Source: Tissierellales bacterium
GTDB lineage: Bacteria > Bacillota > Clostridia > Tissierellales > VENL01
Direction: 5' to 3'
Assembly: GCA_028280805.1 (NCBI GenBank)
Contig: JANQLB010000090.1
Location: 54,485-118,484 of the forward strand
Length of the DNA: 64,000 nt
Below are positions 52,860 through 60,673 of this stretch, piece after piece (position 1 is the first letter of the stretch; each line of letters opens with the position of its first letter). A program made the translations under genes and the position numbers. The notes under the pieces are model-generated. The model was not told where the DNA came from. It was given only the letters and a program-made list of their open reading frames with translations, and searched no databases.

Positions 52860-53633
52860 GTGCAATCAAAAACTTTAAGCAATATAAACTTACCTAAAGA
52901 AATTGATTTATATAAAAGAATTTATACTAAAAGTGAAGACCCAATTAAAAAAGAAATTTTTACATTTTCTGAAATTGCATACATTATGAATAATATTTCT
53001 GCTTTTGCAGTTAAGGCAAAAGAATATTATTCTATATTTTATGAATATGAAGACAAAAACGCATTATTAACTCTTTTAGGTCTTAGTTACACGGCTTATA
53101 AAACTTATAATAAAAATAAAACCAAAAAGATTTACATCAATAGTTCAGACTTTATATATATTATGAATTTTATCAACATTTTTTATCAATATAATAAGCC
53201 TATTACAGATAAAAGTAACCAAGACATAATTTGGATATTCCCTAGATTAGAAATAAAAAAATTTTTATCAGACAGTATTATGGATAATAATTATGATAAT
53301 TATTATTTTGATGATTTAACTTTAACTAAATTTATTTTAATAATATCTAACTTTGTTAAATATGAATATGACAAGGCTGACGATAAAATAATACATGAAA
53401 TAAAAACTTTAAATTATCCAACATTGGTTTTAGCTAATATAAAATTATACGAAAAAGGTATATTAAAGTTAACTTCGGAAGGAAAAGATATAGGAGTATC
53501 ATTGGATTTAAATACTTGTAAGGATACTCAAAAAATTTTTACAAAAGATATTAATATGCTTAAGAAGAAAATAATATCAGTTCTTAAAGATACAGAAGAA
53601 AAGAATTATAGTATGAAAGATTTTATGCAGTAA
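52860..53633 (+). CDS. Unknown soluble protein, 257 aa
   Basis: 257 residues, helical, rich in Tyr, Asn and Lys (IKKEIFTFSEIAYIMNNISA, YLGLSYTAY-type segments). No signal peptide, transmembrane helix or recognised domain. The start GTG at 52860 shares its first G with an ATG at 52858 in another frame that stops after six codons; both sit correctly behind AAAGGAGA, so ribosomes may choose between a dead-end and the full frame. It lies between a divergent K+ channel and a Cys-rich small gene. Confidence 0.65.
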   Translation: MQSKTLSNINLPKEIDLYKRIYTKSEDPIKKEIFTFSEIAYIMNNISAFAVKAKEYYSIFYEYEDKNALLTLLGLSYTAYKTYNKNKTKKIYINSSDFIYIMNFINIFYQYNKPITDKSNQDIIWIFPRLEIKKFLSDSIMDNNYDNYYFDDLTLTKFILIISNFVKYEYDKADDKIIHEIKTLNYPTLVLANIKLYEKGILKLTSEGKDIGVSLDLNTCKDTQKIFTKDINMLKKKIISVLKDTEEKNYSMKDFMQ

Positions 53634-53782
53634 AACACTGTATAAATTTGTTATTTTTACTCTTGATATTATATATTGCAATTCGTTCGAATATTTAATG
53701 CAAATTTAACATATATTTATATTAAATAGATTTAAATTGTGAATAATTGTTGATTTTATATTGCATATTTCAGAAAATTAAA

Positions 53783-53811
53783 TTGACATAATATGATTTA
53801 TATGCTATAAT
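53783..53811 (+). promoter_or_regulatory. Consensus sigma-A promoter
   Basis: TTGACA (53783-53788), 17-bp spacer, TATAAT (53806-53811), a perfect match, 36 bp before the small Cys-rich ORF. Confidence 0.85.
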
Positions 53812-53846
53812 CAAATTAACAATTAAAAACATAAGGGGGAATGTTT

Positions 53847-53996
53847 ATGAAAAGGAATTTGATTAACAATGTAAAATGTCAAATGACAAGCAGATTAAAA
53901 AAGTGTGGAGCAATAACTTGTATTCATAATATTGATGGTTATTGCAATACTGAAAAATGTGATATTTACGAAAGAACTCTGCGTCAAGAGCATTAA
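53847..53996 (+). CDS. 49-residue Cys-rich protein, DUF1540-like
   Basis: 49 residues after AAGGGGG with a perfect promoter and a terminator, so clearly expressed as its own unit. Cys at 11, 20, 25, 33 and 39; the segment CGAITCIHNIDGYCNTEKCD has the spacing of DUF1540 mini-domains (C-x4-C-x7-C), which probably bind metal. Function is unknown. Confidence 0.75.
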   Translation: MKRNLINNVKCQMTSRLKKCGAITCIHNIDGYCNTEKCDIYERTLRQEH

Positions 53997-54011
53997 CAGC
54001 AAGACAAATAA

Positions 54012-54056
54012 AGAGGAAGTATTGAACTTCCTCTAACCTGAAAGGGTTTTTTTTAT
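54012..54056 (+). terminator. Tandem hairpin terminator
   Basis: AGAGGAAGT pairs with ACTTCCTCT (54012-54034), then AACC-TGAAA-GGGTT and eight T. Ends the DUF1540-like gene and faces the converging aminotransferase. Confidence 0.8.
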
Positions 54057-55249
54057 TTTTTGTTATTATATACTTTCAAACCTTCTTTGATAATATTCAT
54101 TGACTTAGCTAAATCATGTTCATTTAAAACATATGATATTCTAACTTCATCTCTTCCTAAACCTTCTGTTGCATAAAATCCTTCTGCCGGAGCCATCATA
54201 ATTGTTTCATTATCTACATCAAAATCTCTAAGTAACCAAACTACAAAATCTTCTGCATTTTCTACAGGTAATTTGGCTATAACGTAGAATGCACCATTTG
54301 GTTTTTCACATATAACTCCATCTATTTCATTAAGAGAATTATATACAATATCTCTTCTCTTTTTATACTCTTCAACTACTTCAGTAAAGTAGTTTTCCGG
54401 TACATTAATTAAAGCTGCTGCTCCAATCTGTTCAATAGTAGCAACACAAAGTCTGCTTTGGCAAAGCTTTAATATTTGGCTTATTAGCTCTTTATTTTTA
54501 GAAGCAATAGAACCTATTCTAGCTCCACATGCACTATATCTCTTAGATATACTGTCAATTATAACTACTCTATCAGCTATATCTTTTAGATGACCAAAAC
54601 TTATATACTCAAAACCGTCATAAACAAATTCTCTGTAAACCTCATCAGCTAAAATAAATAAATTATTTTCTTTAGCTATATCTTTCAACATATACACTTC
54701 TTCTTTACTATAAACAACACCAGTTGGATTTCCCGGGTTTGACAATACAATTGCTTTAGTTTTTGGAGTAATGAGTTTTAAAATGTCTTCTTTTTTAGGC
54801 AAGTGAAAGCCTTCTTCTGCTTTAGTAGTTACAGGAACAACTTTTACTCCGGCTAGGTTTCCAAACCCATTATAATTTGTATAAAACGGTTCGGGGATTA
54901 ATATTTCGTCTCCATGCTCACAAATTGCTACTAAAGAAAAAAGTAGTGCTTCGCTGCCGCCATTAGTAATTAAAATTTCATCCTTATCAAAATGAATATC
55001 ATATTTTTTATAATAGTTTATAAAGCTATCAATTAATTGTGGAATTCCTTCTGAAAAAGTATAAGCTAATACTTTTTCGTCAAAGTTCTTAACGGCATCA
55101 AAGAAAGTATCCGGTGTTGGAATATCCGGCTGCCCAATGTTTAGATGATAAACTTTCTTTCCCTTTTTCTTAGCTGCCTCTGCTATAGGAACCAATTTTC
55201 TTATAGGTGATTGCTGCATTGATTCAATTCTTTGTGATAATTTCATCAT
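54053..55249 (-). CDS. Class I/II PLP-dependent aminotransferase
   Basis: 398 residues of the aspartate aminotransferase fold type I: LNIGQPDIPTPD, NGGSEALLFSLVAICE, NPGNPTGVVYS, FILADEVYREF, and SISKRYSACGARIGS with the PLP-binding Lys, then DEVRISYVLNE with the carboxylate Arg. It is of the general AspC/AAT group; the amino donor cannot be specified. GGAGG precedes the ATG pair at 55249. Confidence 0.92.
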   Translation of the reverse strand: MMKLSQRIESMQQSPIRKLVPIAEAAKKKGKKVYHLNIGQPDIPTPDTFFDAVKNFDEKVLAYTFSEGIPQLIDSFINYYKKYDIHFDKDEILITNGGSEALLFSLVAICEHGDEILIPEPFYTNYNGFGNLAGVKVVPVTTKAEEGFHLPKKEDILKLITPKTKAIVLSNPGNPTGVVYSKEEVYMLKDIAKENNLFILADEVYREFVYDGFEYISFGHLKDIADRVVIIDSISKRYSACGARIGSIASKNKELISQILKLCQSRLCVATIEQIGAAALINVPENYFTEVVEEYKKRRDIVYNSLNEIDGVICEKPNGAFYVIAKLPVENAEDFVVWLLRDFDVDNETIMMAPAEGFYATEGLGRDEVRISYVLNEHDLAKSMNIIKEGLKVYNNKK

Positions 55250-55408
55250 TAAACCTCCATTCTAATAATACATATTTTCAGTAATATAATAACACATATT
55301 AAATTCAATTAATAGTCAAAAAGTACTAAAAAAATGTAACTATGGGGATTAAAATTATAGAGCTACTATAAAAACATTAGGTTTTATAAAGTAAGAATAA
55401 AAATAATA

Positions 55409-55429
55409 AGACTGAACAAAGTCCAGTCT
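55409..55429 (-). terminator. Minus-strand terminator
   Basis: Read on the minus strand, AGACTGGAC-TTT-GTTCAGTCT (one G-U) is followed by TATTATTTTTATT. Ends the small coiled-coil gene. Confidence 0.7.
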
Positions 55430-55665
55430 ATCTTATAAGCTTTAATTTAGCTATATCATAAAGATTTTCTTTTGTTACTGCTTCAACTGCATTAATCTTA
55501 TGTGATATTATTAAGCTTTGCATTAGCTTCTGTACGAAATTCTGTAAGGGTTGCAGTTTGATTATAAACGTCATCTAATTTTTTCTCAATATTATCTAGA
55601 CGTTCATTTGTTTTATTTTGAGATTCAATTATTTGCTGTAATAATTGTTCAATATTATTATTCAA
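55428..55665 (-). pseudogene. Frameshifted small coiled-coil protein
   Basis: From TTG at 55665 (behind AAGGAG) the frame gives 55 residues of coiled coil (QSQNKTNERLDNIEKKLDDV then YNQTATLTEFRTEANAKL) and stops at 55498-55500. Another frame then continues with SHKINAVEAVTKENLYDIAK and LKLIR to a stop at 55428-55430, just as intact relatives end ('..V..VT..N..DI..LK'). A frameshift around 55505-55515 therefore seems to have split one gene. Such small coiled-coil proteins are common in phage and mobile regions of Firmicutes. A terminator (stem 55409-55429, minus strand) follows. Confidence 0.55.
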
Positions 55666-55960
55666 AGGAATTCTCCTTTCATAATAATTTTAAAGGGTTA
55701 TGTAAAGAGTTTAATTTTTTAAGTATTAGAATTATACATATTTAATTATTATAACTATATTTTATTTATATTATATTTAAATTATTTAGAAAAACAACTT
55801 GTATATAAGAGACTTATTAAATTTTATTGTCTTCTTATAATTTATATTATATTGCAAAATAGGAAGGATAACTAAGGAAAATGTAGAATTAAATAGAAAA
55901 CAGGGTGAAAATAATGTAAAAAAAGATAATAATTAAAATCAGTAACAGGAGGTATATTTT
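55666..55960 (+). other. AT-rich intergenic region upstream of cas13c
   Basis: 295 bp without a credible gene. Possible weak promoters can be drawn around 55835-55860 (TTATTG, then TATATT about 17-18 bp later) but none is convincing. The left edge is the ribosome site of the minus-strand coiled-coil gene, so the region is a divergent promoter space. Confidence 0.5.
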
Positions 55961-58900
55961 ATGAGTTCTGAAAAAGTAAAGAAAAATAATAAAAGCAATA
56001 AAAGCTCTATCATAAGAGTTATTATTTCAAATTTTAACGACAAAGAAATTAAAGAAATTAAGGTTTTATATACTAAACAAGCTGGTGTAGATACAATAAA
56101 AATTAACAAAATGGAATTAACTAAAGAACCGTCTGATAATTGTAATAATAACTTAAAAACAAAATGCTATAAAATAAAATTTTGTGATGCAACTCAAATC
56201 AGTGATACTGTTTCTATTAAAAAAGTAGATAACGGATACGGACTTGAGGTAACTAAAATTGACAAATATACCAATCTGATTACTAGAAAGTACAAAATAA
56301 CAGCAATTTATCACGATGTTAAAAAAGATTCGGAAATACTAAAACATGTAAATGTGTACGTAGAGGATATTATCAATAAAAGTGAAGAAGAGACATTAGA
56401 AAGACCTAAAAATGAAAAACGAAGGCTTATATCAAGCACAGAAAGATTATTGCTTAGTAATGAGATTATGAATAATTACGGAAAAATAATAAATGATAAA
56501 TCCATTGATGGAAAAGATGTTAAAGTTGATTCACAGATGATATATAAGATAAGAAGGTTTTTAAGCTACAGATCGAATATGTTAATCTATACTGCTTTTC
56601 TAAATGACTATTTGGTTAAACTGGATAACATAAAAAATAATGTAGAGCTTTTTGATATGTGGGAGTTTATTATTTACAAGGAGGATAAGAATAAAAATAA
56701 TAATGATAATGACAAAATTGAGAAATTAAAAAAACTATTACAAAAGGAAAACGGTGATGAGCTTTTAGATGCTATGACTCTTTCATTAAAAAAAAATATA
56801 CATGACAAGATAGAAAATCATAATAAATATGTAGATAGTCAGATTGAAAAAGCAAAAGAAAAAAAATATAGCAGCTTTAAATGTGAAAAAATTAAACTTA
56901 TTGATGAAACTGATATTAAAAGTGATTTATTTAATATAATAAATATATTTAGTAATTTCAGACATAAGCTAATGCACTATGACTATGGTTTTTTTGATAA
57001 ATTGTTTACAGGAAATGATGTGACATTAAAAAATGCAGATAATAATTTAGAAAAAATCAGTAACCTTTTAGACCTCAAAATGTTTAATGAGCTTGGTAAA
57101 ATAAAAAATATAAAAGAAGATAATAAAACAACTTATATTGAAGATGAAGATAAAATATGGATATTAGGTAAATCTAAAAAGCTTAAATCATTATATAATC
57201 TATACAATAGAATATGTAACAGAAAAAATGGGTTTAATAATTTTATTAATTCACTTTTAGTTATTGATGGCGTTGAAAACATGAAACTTAAAAGAGAAAT
57301 AGAAAAGCATTTAGATAATCGTATAGAGCATTTACAAAAATTAAGCCAAGGAACATCATCTAAAGGTGAAAATATAAATAGAAACACACTTCAAGCAATA
57401 AAATTAGAACTTAAAGAATCAATAAAGATAAAAGAAATAACAGGTTCTGCATATGAATACGATATTCATAAATGTAAGAGGTATAAAGCTTTGTATAATG
57501 AAAAAAAAGACCTTGTAGCCAAGCAAAGTATATTAATAAACAATAAGAATAAGTTTTCTAAAGAAGAAATAAATGATATTAATAAAAAATTGCTTAAGCT
57601 AAAAAAAGAAATGGAAGAAATAACAAAGTTAAATGCTAAATTTAGACTTAAGTATAAACTACAGTTAGCATATGGATTTTTATATAAGGAATATGGCTTT
57701 GATACTAAAAAGTTTGGAGATAAGTTTAACACTTCTATTATTGAAGAAATTAAAAAATACAAACAAAAGTCTGTAGAATATCTTAATGCTAGAGTTGAAA
57801 ATGATTATAAAGGCTTTAATATTAATTCTATAGATAGAAAGACAGCACAAATGAAAAATGATATAAGCAGTGCTTTTAGTGTTAATCCTAATAATAATTT
57901 AGTAAAACTTTATATACTTATTTATCTCTTAATTCCCTATGAAATAAGAGGAGATTTTTTAGGATTTGTAAAGAAAAGCTATTATGACATGAAAAACATA
58001 GGATTTACTTCTGATAAGTTAATAAGGCAAGATGATTTTTTCCATAAGATTAGACTTTTTGAAAAGAATGCTAAAAAATATGAAATTATAAATTACAGCA
58101 TAACAGAATTTGCTAAATTAGGAGATGATCTAGAAGCAATTGCTAAAAGGTTTGGTATTAAAAAGTTTTTTTCAAGTAATACTCAAAACGAAAAGAAGAA
58201 TACCAAAGATAAAGAAAGAATACCTGTTTTAGACAAAGCCTTTATAGTTCCGATGGTAAAATTTTATCAAAATGTTTTTCATCTGATTAATGATACGGAA
58301 ATACATGCGCTTATAAATTATAGTTCTAAACATAAAAAATCAATCAAAGATGCTATTATAGCTAATAAACGTAAAAGACGAACAACTAGACAAAGGGATA
58401 GCAAAACACAAAAAGACGCTATTACAGATAATAAACCTGGTAATTATAATTTTACAACACTTATGATGAATAATGATGGTATAAAAGGTGAAGTTGAGTT
58501 AAAAGAAAACCATGACTCTAAAAAGAATAAACATAAATTGAAAAAGGCTTACATTGGAAAAATAGTTGTGTTAAGGAATATTATAGCACATTTTAATTAT
58601 CAAAAGCTTTTTATTGATGTATTACAAAATAAGAGTGTGCTAAATGATCAAGTTGATAGTTTTATCAAACTGATAAGAGAACTTAAGTTACATAAAGTCA
58701 ATCTTGGAATTGATTTTATTAATGATTATCATATGAAGTATGAAAAATTAATATTTAATCTGAAAAGTGCATTATCTGATAATATAATAAATACGGAAAG
58801 AGAACAAAAGCATACTAAAAGAGAAGAACTACTTAAAAAGGAAAAGAAATTATTAGAAAAGTATAAACTTGATAAAAATGATTTACCCAAAATACATGAT

Positions 58901-59311
58901 AAATACTTAGAAATTATAGAAACTATCAATAATTCCAAAACAAAGAATAAAGTTTTAGTTTCAGACCTTGAAATAGAAGCATCTTCATTATTAGGTGTAT
59001 ATAAAAAATATTCAGTAAAAAAAATAAAGAAAGAGCTTCTTAAATTAATGATTAAGAATCAATCACATTATATAAATGTAACAGCAATTAATTACAATAC
59101 TAAAGAAAACTATAACACTATATTAAAATATAATTATCCTAATATTAAAATAATCGAAGGAGATGACTTGGCTTCTATAAAGTGTAGCTATAAAGTTGAA
59201 GATAATAAATTTATTATTCAAAGCAAAGGGAAATATGGAGACATGCAGAAAGAAATAAAAGATATTACAAGTAAGTTAATACATAAAATAAAAATTTCTG
59301 TCGACCTGTAA
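55961..59311 (+). CDS. cas13c: Cas13c, type VI-C CRISPR RNA-guided RNase
   Basis: 1116 residues, ATG after AGGAGG. Two HEPN RNase motifs are present: R334-H339 (FRHKLMHYDY) and R872-H877 (LRNIIAHFNY), the pair that cuts target and bystander RNA in Cas13. Subtype: blocks IYKIRRFLSYRSNML (194-208), LMHYDYGFFDKLF (337-349), RKNGFNNFIN (421-430), KLLKLKKEMEEITKLNAKFR (543-562) and PYEIRGDFLGFVKKSYYDMK (659-678) closely match Fusobacterium Cas13c as I remember it, and length fits (about 1120). Position of the first HEPN motif is too early for Cas13a and the protein too long for Cas13d. A basic stretch (NKRKRRTTRQR, about 802-812) precedes HEPN2; about 240 residues follow it. The array starts 150 bp downstream on the same strand. 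No cas1/cas2 in the window. Confidence 0.93.
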   Translation: MSSEKVKKNNKSNKSSIIRVIISNFNDKEIKEIKVLYTKQAGVDTIKINKMELTKEPSDNCNNNLKTKCYKIKFCDATQISDTVSIKKVDNGYGLEVTKIDKYTNLITRKYKITAIYHDVKKDSEILKHVNVYVEDIINKSEEETLERPKNEKRRLISSTERLLLSNEIMNNYGKIINDKSIDGKDVKVDSQMIYKIRRFLSYRSNMLIYTAFLNDYLVKLDNIKNNVELFDMWEFIIYKEDKNKNNNDNDKIEKLKKLLQKENGDELLDAMTLSLKKNIHDKIENHNKYVDSQIEKAKEKKYSSFKCEKIKLIDETDIKSDLFNIINIFSNFRHKLMHYDYGFFDKLFTGNDVTLKNADNNLEKISNLLDLKMFNELGKIKNIKEDNKTTYIEDEDKIWILGKSKKLKSLYNLYNRICNRKNGFNNFINSLLVIDGVENMKLKREIEKHLDNRIEHLQKLSQGTSSKGENINRNTLQAIKLELKESIKIKEITGSAYEYDIHKCKRYKALYNEKKDLVAKQSILINNKNKFSKEEINDINKKLLKLKKEMEEITKLNAKFRLKYKLQLAYGFLYKEYGFDTKKFGDKFNTSIIEEIKKYKQKSVEYLNARVENDYKGFNINSIDRKTAQMKNDISSAFSVNPNNNLVKLYILIYLLIPYEIRGDFLGFVKKSYYDMKNIGFTSDKLIRQDDFFHKIRLFEKNAKKYEIINYSITEFAKLGDDLEAIAKRFGIKKFFSSNTQNEKKNTKDKERIPVLDKAFIVPMVKFYQNVFHLINDTEIHALINYSSKHKKSIKDAIIANKRKRRTTRQRDSKTQKDAITDNKPGNYNFTTLMMNNDGIKGEVELKENHDSKKNKHKLKKAYIGKIVVLRNIIAHFNYQKLFIDVLQNKSVLNDQVDSFIKLIRELKLHKVNLGIDFINDYHMKYEKLIFNLKSALSDNIINTEREQKHTKREELLKKEKKLLEKYKLDKNDLPKIHDKYLEIIETINNSKTKNKVLVSDLEIEASSLLGVYKKYSVKKIKKELLKLMIKNQSHYINVTAINYNTKENYNTILKYNYPNIKIIEGDDLASIKCSYKVEDNKFIIQSKGKYGDMQKEIKDITSKLIHKIKISVDL

Positions 59312-59342
59312 TAATGTAAAAACCTCTGGAGGTCGACAGAAA
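59295..59342. repeat. 13-bp perfect inverted repeat over the cas13c stop
   Basis: TTTCTGTCGACCT (59295-59307) pairs with AGGTCGACAGAAA (59330-59342), loop 22 nt. No T run follows on the + strand; on the minus strand the stem is followed by TTTTTATTTTA, so it would work as a terminator for transcripts running from the array back toward cas13c. On the + strand it could shape the cas13c mRNA 3' end. Confidence 0.7.
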
Positions 59343-59362
59343 ATAAAAAACTAAGAAAAGTG

Positions 59363-59391
59363 TTGAAATTTAAACTATTATTAGGTAATAT
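59363..59391 (+). promoter_or_regulatory. Predicted promoter of the CRISPR array
   Basis: TTGAAA (59363-59368), 17-bp spacer, TAATAT (59386-59391); transcription would start near 59398, about 63 nt before the first repeat. Confidence 0.45.
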
Positions 59392-59398
59392 ATAATTA

Positions 59399-59447
59399 AC
59401 AGTATAGAAATTACGTAAATTATAAAATTTTTATACTGTGTAATTTC
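59399..59447 (+). promoter_or_regulatory. CRISPR leader with two interlocked complementary pairs
   Basis: ACAGTATA (59399-59406) and GAAATTAC (59407-59414) are followed 17 nt later by their exact reverse complements in the same order, TATACTGT (59432-59439) and GTAATTTC (59440-59447). The two hairpins cannot form together without a strained pseudoknot, so they are alternative RNA folds, or paired binding sites in DNA. Confidence 0.5.
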
Positions 59448-59460
59448 AATGCTTCTACGG

Positions 59461-60020
59461 GACTACACTCATCTATGGTGAGAATGAAACTAGCATATCA
59501 AGTATTTAATATCGCTTAATTTTTTTGACTACACTCATCTATGGTGAGAATGAAACAGGCTTAATATAAGTGCATATAAGTTTTATAGCTACGACTACAC
59601 TCATCTATGGTGAGAATGAAACGGGTGAATTTAAAGCAGATGCTTAGTAAATTACTTAACGACTACACTCATCTATGGTGAGAATGAAACTACTTAAAGT
59701 ATTTAGTGCTATTAATATTGAACTGTGACTACACTCATCTATGGTGAGAATGAAACCCCATTATTAAGAATTTTTATATGTTCTAATTCACCGACTACAC
59801 TCATCTATGGTGAGAATGAAACTTTTATCTAGCTCCGTAATTATTATTTCTTTGCTTGGACTACACTCATCTATGGTGAGAATGAAACTCGTCCATGAAT
59901 TTTGTGTATCCTTCTGCTCTTGTTAGGCTACACTCATCTATGGTGAGAATGAAACTTCCGTTGTTAATGATTTCTTTAGCCTTGTTTAAGGACTACACTC
60001 ATCTATGGTGAGAATGAAAT
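59461..60020 (+). CRISPR. Type VI CRISPR array, 9 repeats and 8 spacers
   Basis: Nine 30-nt repeats beginning GACTACACTC and ending GAGAATGAAAC start at 59461, 59527, 59593, 59661, 59727, 59793, 59859, 59926 and 59991. Spacers are 36, 36, 38, 36, 36, 36, 37 and 35 nt. Repeats 1-7 are identical; repeat 8 has G for A at position 2 and repeat 9 ends in T instead of C, so the 3' side is the old, trailer end and the leader is next to cas13c. The repeat folds as CTCATC-TAT-GGTGAG (one G-U), the short stem expected for a Cas13 crRNA handle placed 5' of the spacer. Flanks of each repeat show no further conservation, so the unit is 30 nt rather than the usual 36. Confidence 0.97.
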
Positions 60021-60338
60021 TTAAAATAGTCATTTTATAATCTTTAGATTTGTCTAATATCACAAATAAGTATACAGTTAAAGTTGAAGCTTACTGGACA
60101 AGGAGATTTATCCAAGTAAAAAATGTAGATTTAGAATACTGGTTGAGTGGATCTGCTGCGGAATTCGTTGACTGAAGAACTCAGCATGAGATTAAATATT
60201 ATGATGAGTAGGTAAGACAAGCAATAAGAGGATATAGCTAGATTTTTCCTATATGACGTGATTGAGGATTTTGAACAAGAAGTTGATGATACAGATGATT
60301 TAAGAGAATAAAGTACAGGAAAAATGAACTATATTTAA
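60021..60338 (+). other. Decayed coding remnants after the array
   Basis: No intact gene. Two short coherent stretches remain on the + strand: one of about 40 codons ending at the stop near 60172 (VEAYWTRRFIQVKNVDLEYW, then LSGSAAEFVD) and one of about 26 codons (ARFFLYDVIEDFEQEVDDTD then DLRE) ending at 60312. Each is closed by stops and lacks a start, so they look like fragments of lost genes. I do not recognise the families. Confidence 0.45.
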
Positions 60339-60533
60339 ATTATAAGCATTATTATACTAAATAATTTAAATTCTGATTGGTCGGGTTGGACATACTCTGT
60401 AGAAGTTTTTTATGATGATTCTCTAGCAATTAACTATACATTTATTTCAAATACTAAATGTATAGTTAATTTTTATTATCATGAGAACACAGGCAAAAAC
60501 ATTATTAGTTTCTTAGAAACGTTTTATGAATAA
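60339..60533 (+). pseudogene. Gene fragment containing a long hairpin
   Basis: A 64-codon frame without ATG, GTG or TTG in a suitable place: NSDWSGWTYSVEVFYDDSLA, then TFISNTKCIVNFYYHENTG and a stop at 60531. Its amino-acid pattern is protein-like (small immunity-type proteins look similar), but the missing start and the flanking fragments suggest a truncated gene. A 17-bp perfect inverted repeat lies inside it. Confidence 0.4.
60428..60471. repeat. 17-bp perfect inverted repeat
   Basis: AATTAACTATACATTTA (60428-60444), 10-nt loop, TAAATGTATAGTTAATT (60455-60471), followed by TTTATTATC. It can act as a terminator or represent a remnant end of a small mobile element. Confidence 0.75.
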
Positions 60534-60673
60534 AAAATTATTAATAATAAGATATTAGAAGTTAAATAAAATAGGTGACATGTCCATGTATAGTCGTACC
60601 CTATATAAGGATATAAATAAGTTGCGGACTAAAGCATTTAATGGTATTATAAACTAGAGAAGGAGGAGCATAA

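Noticed and set aside
55551..55745. 64-residue plus-strand frame
   Set aside because: It is antisense to the minus-strand coiled-coil gene, which has a ribosome site and a recognisable pattern; the plus frame lacks a ribosome site.
55961..59311. Assignment of the effector to Cas13a or Cas13d
   Set aside because: The LRNIIAHFNY motif resembles Cas13a and the repeat start resembles some VI-D repeats, but the first HEPN motif is at 334 (Cas13a near 470 or later), the protein is about 150 residues longer than Cas13d, and several long internal blocks fit Cas13c.
59491..59990. All eight spacers are open in at least one frame on the antisense strand, as expected if crRNAs target coding mRNA
   Set aside because: Seven of eight are also open on the sense strand. 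In 36-nt AT-rich pieces this is near chance, so it gives no evidence on target orientation.
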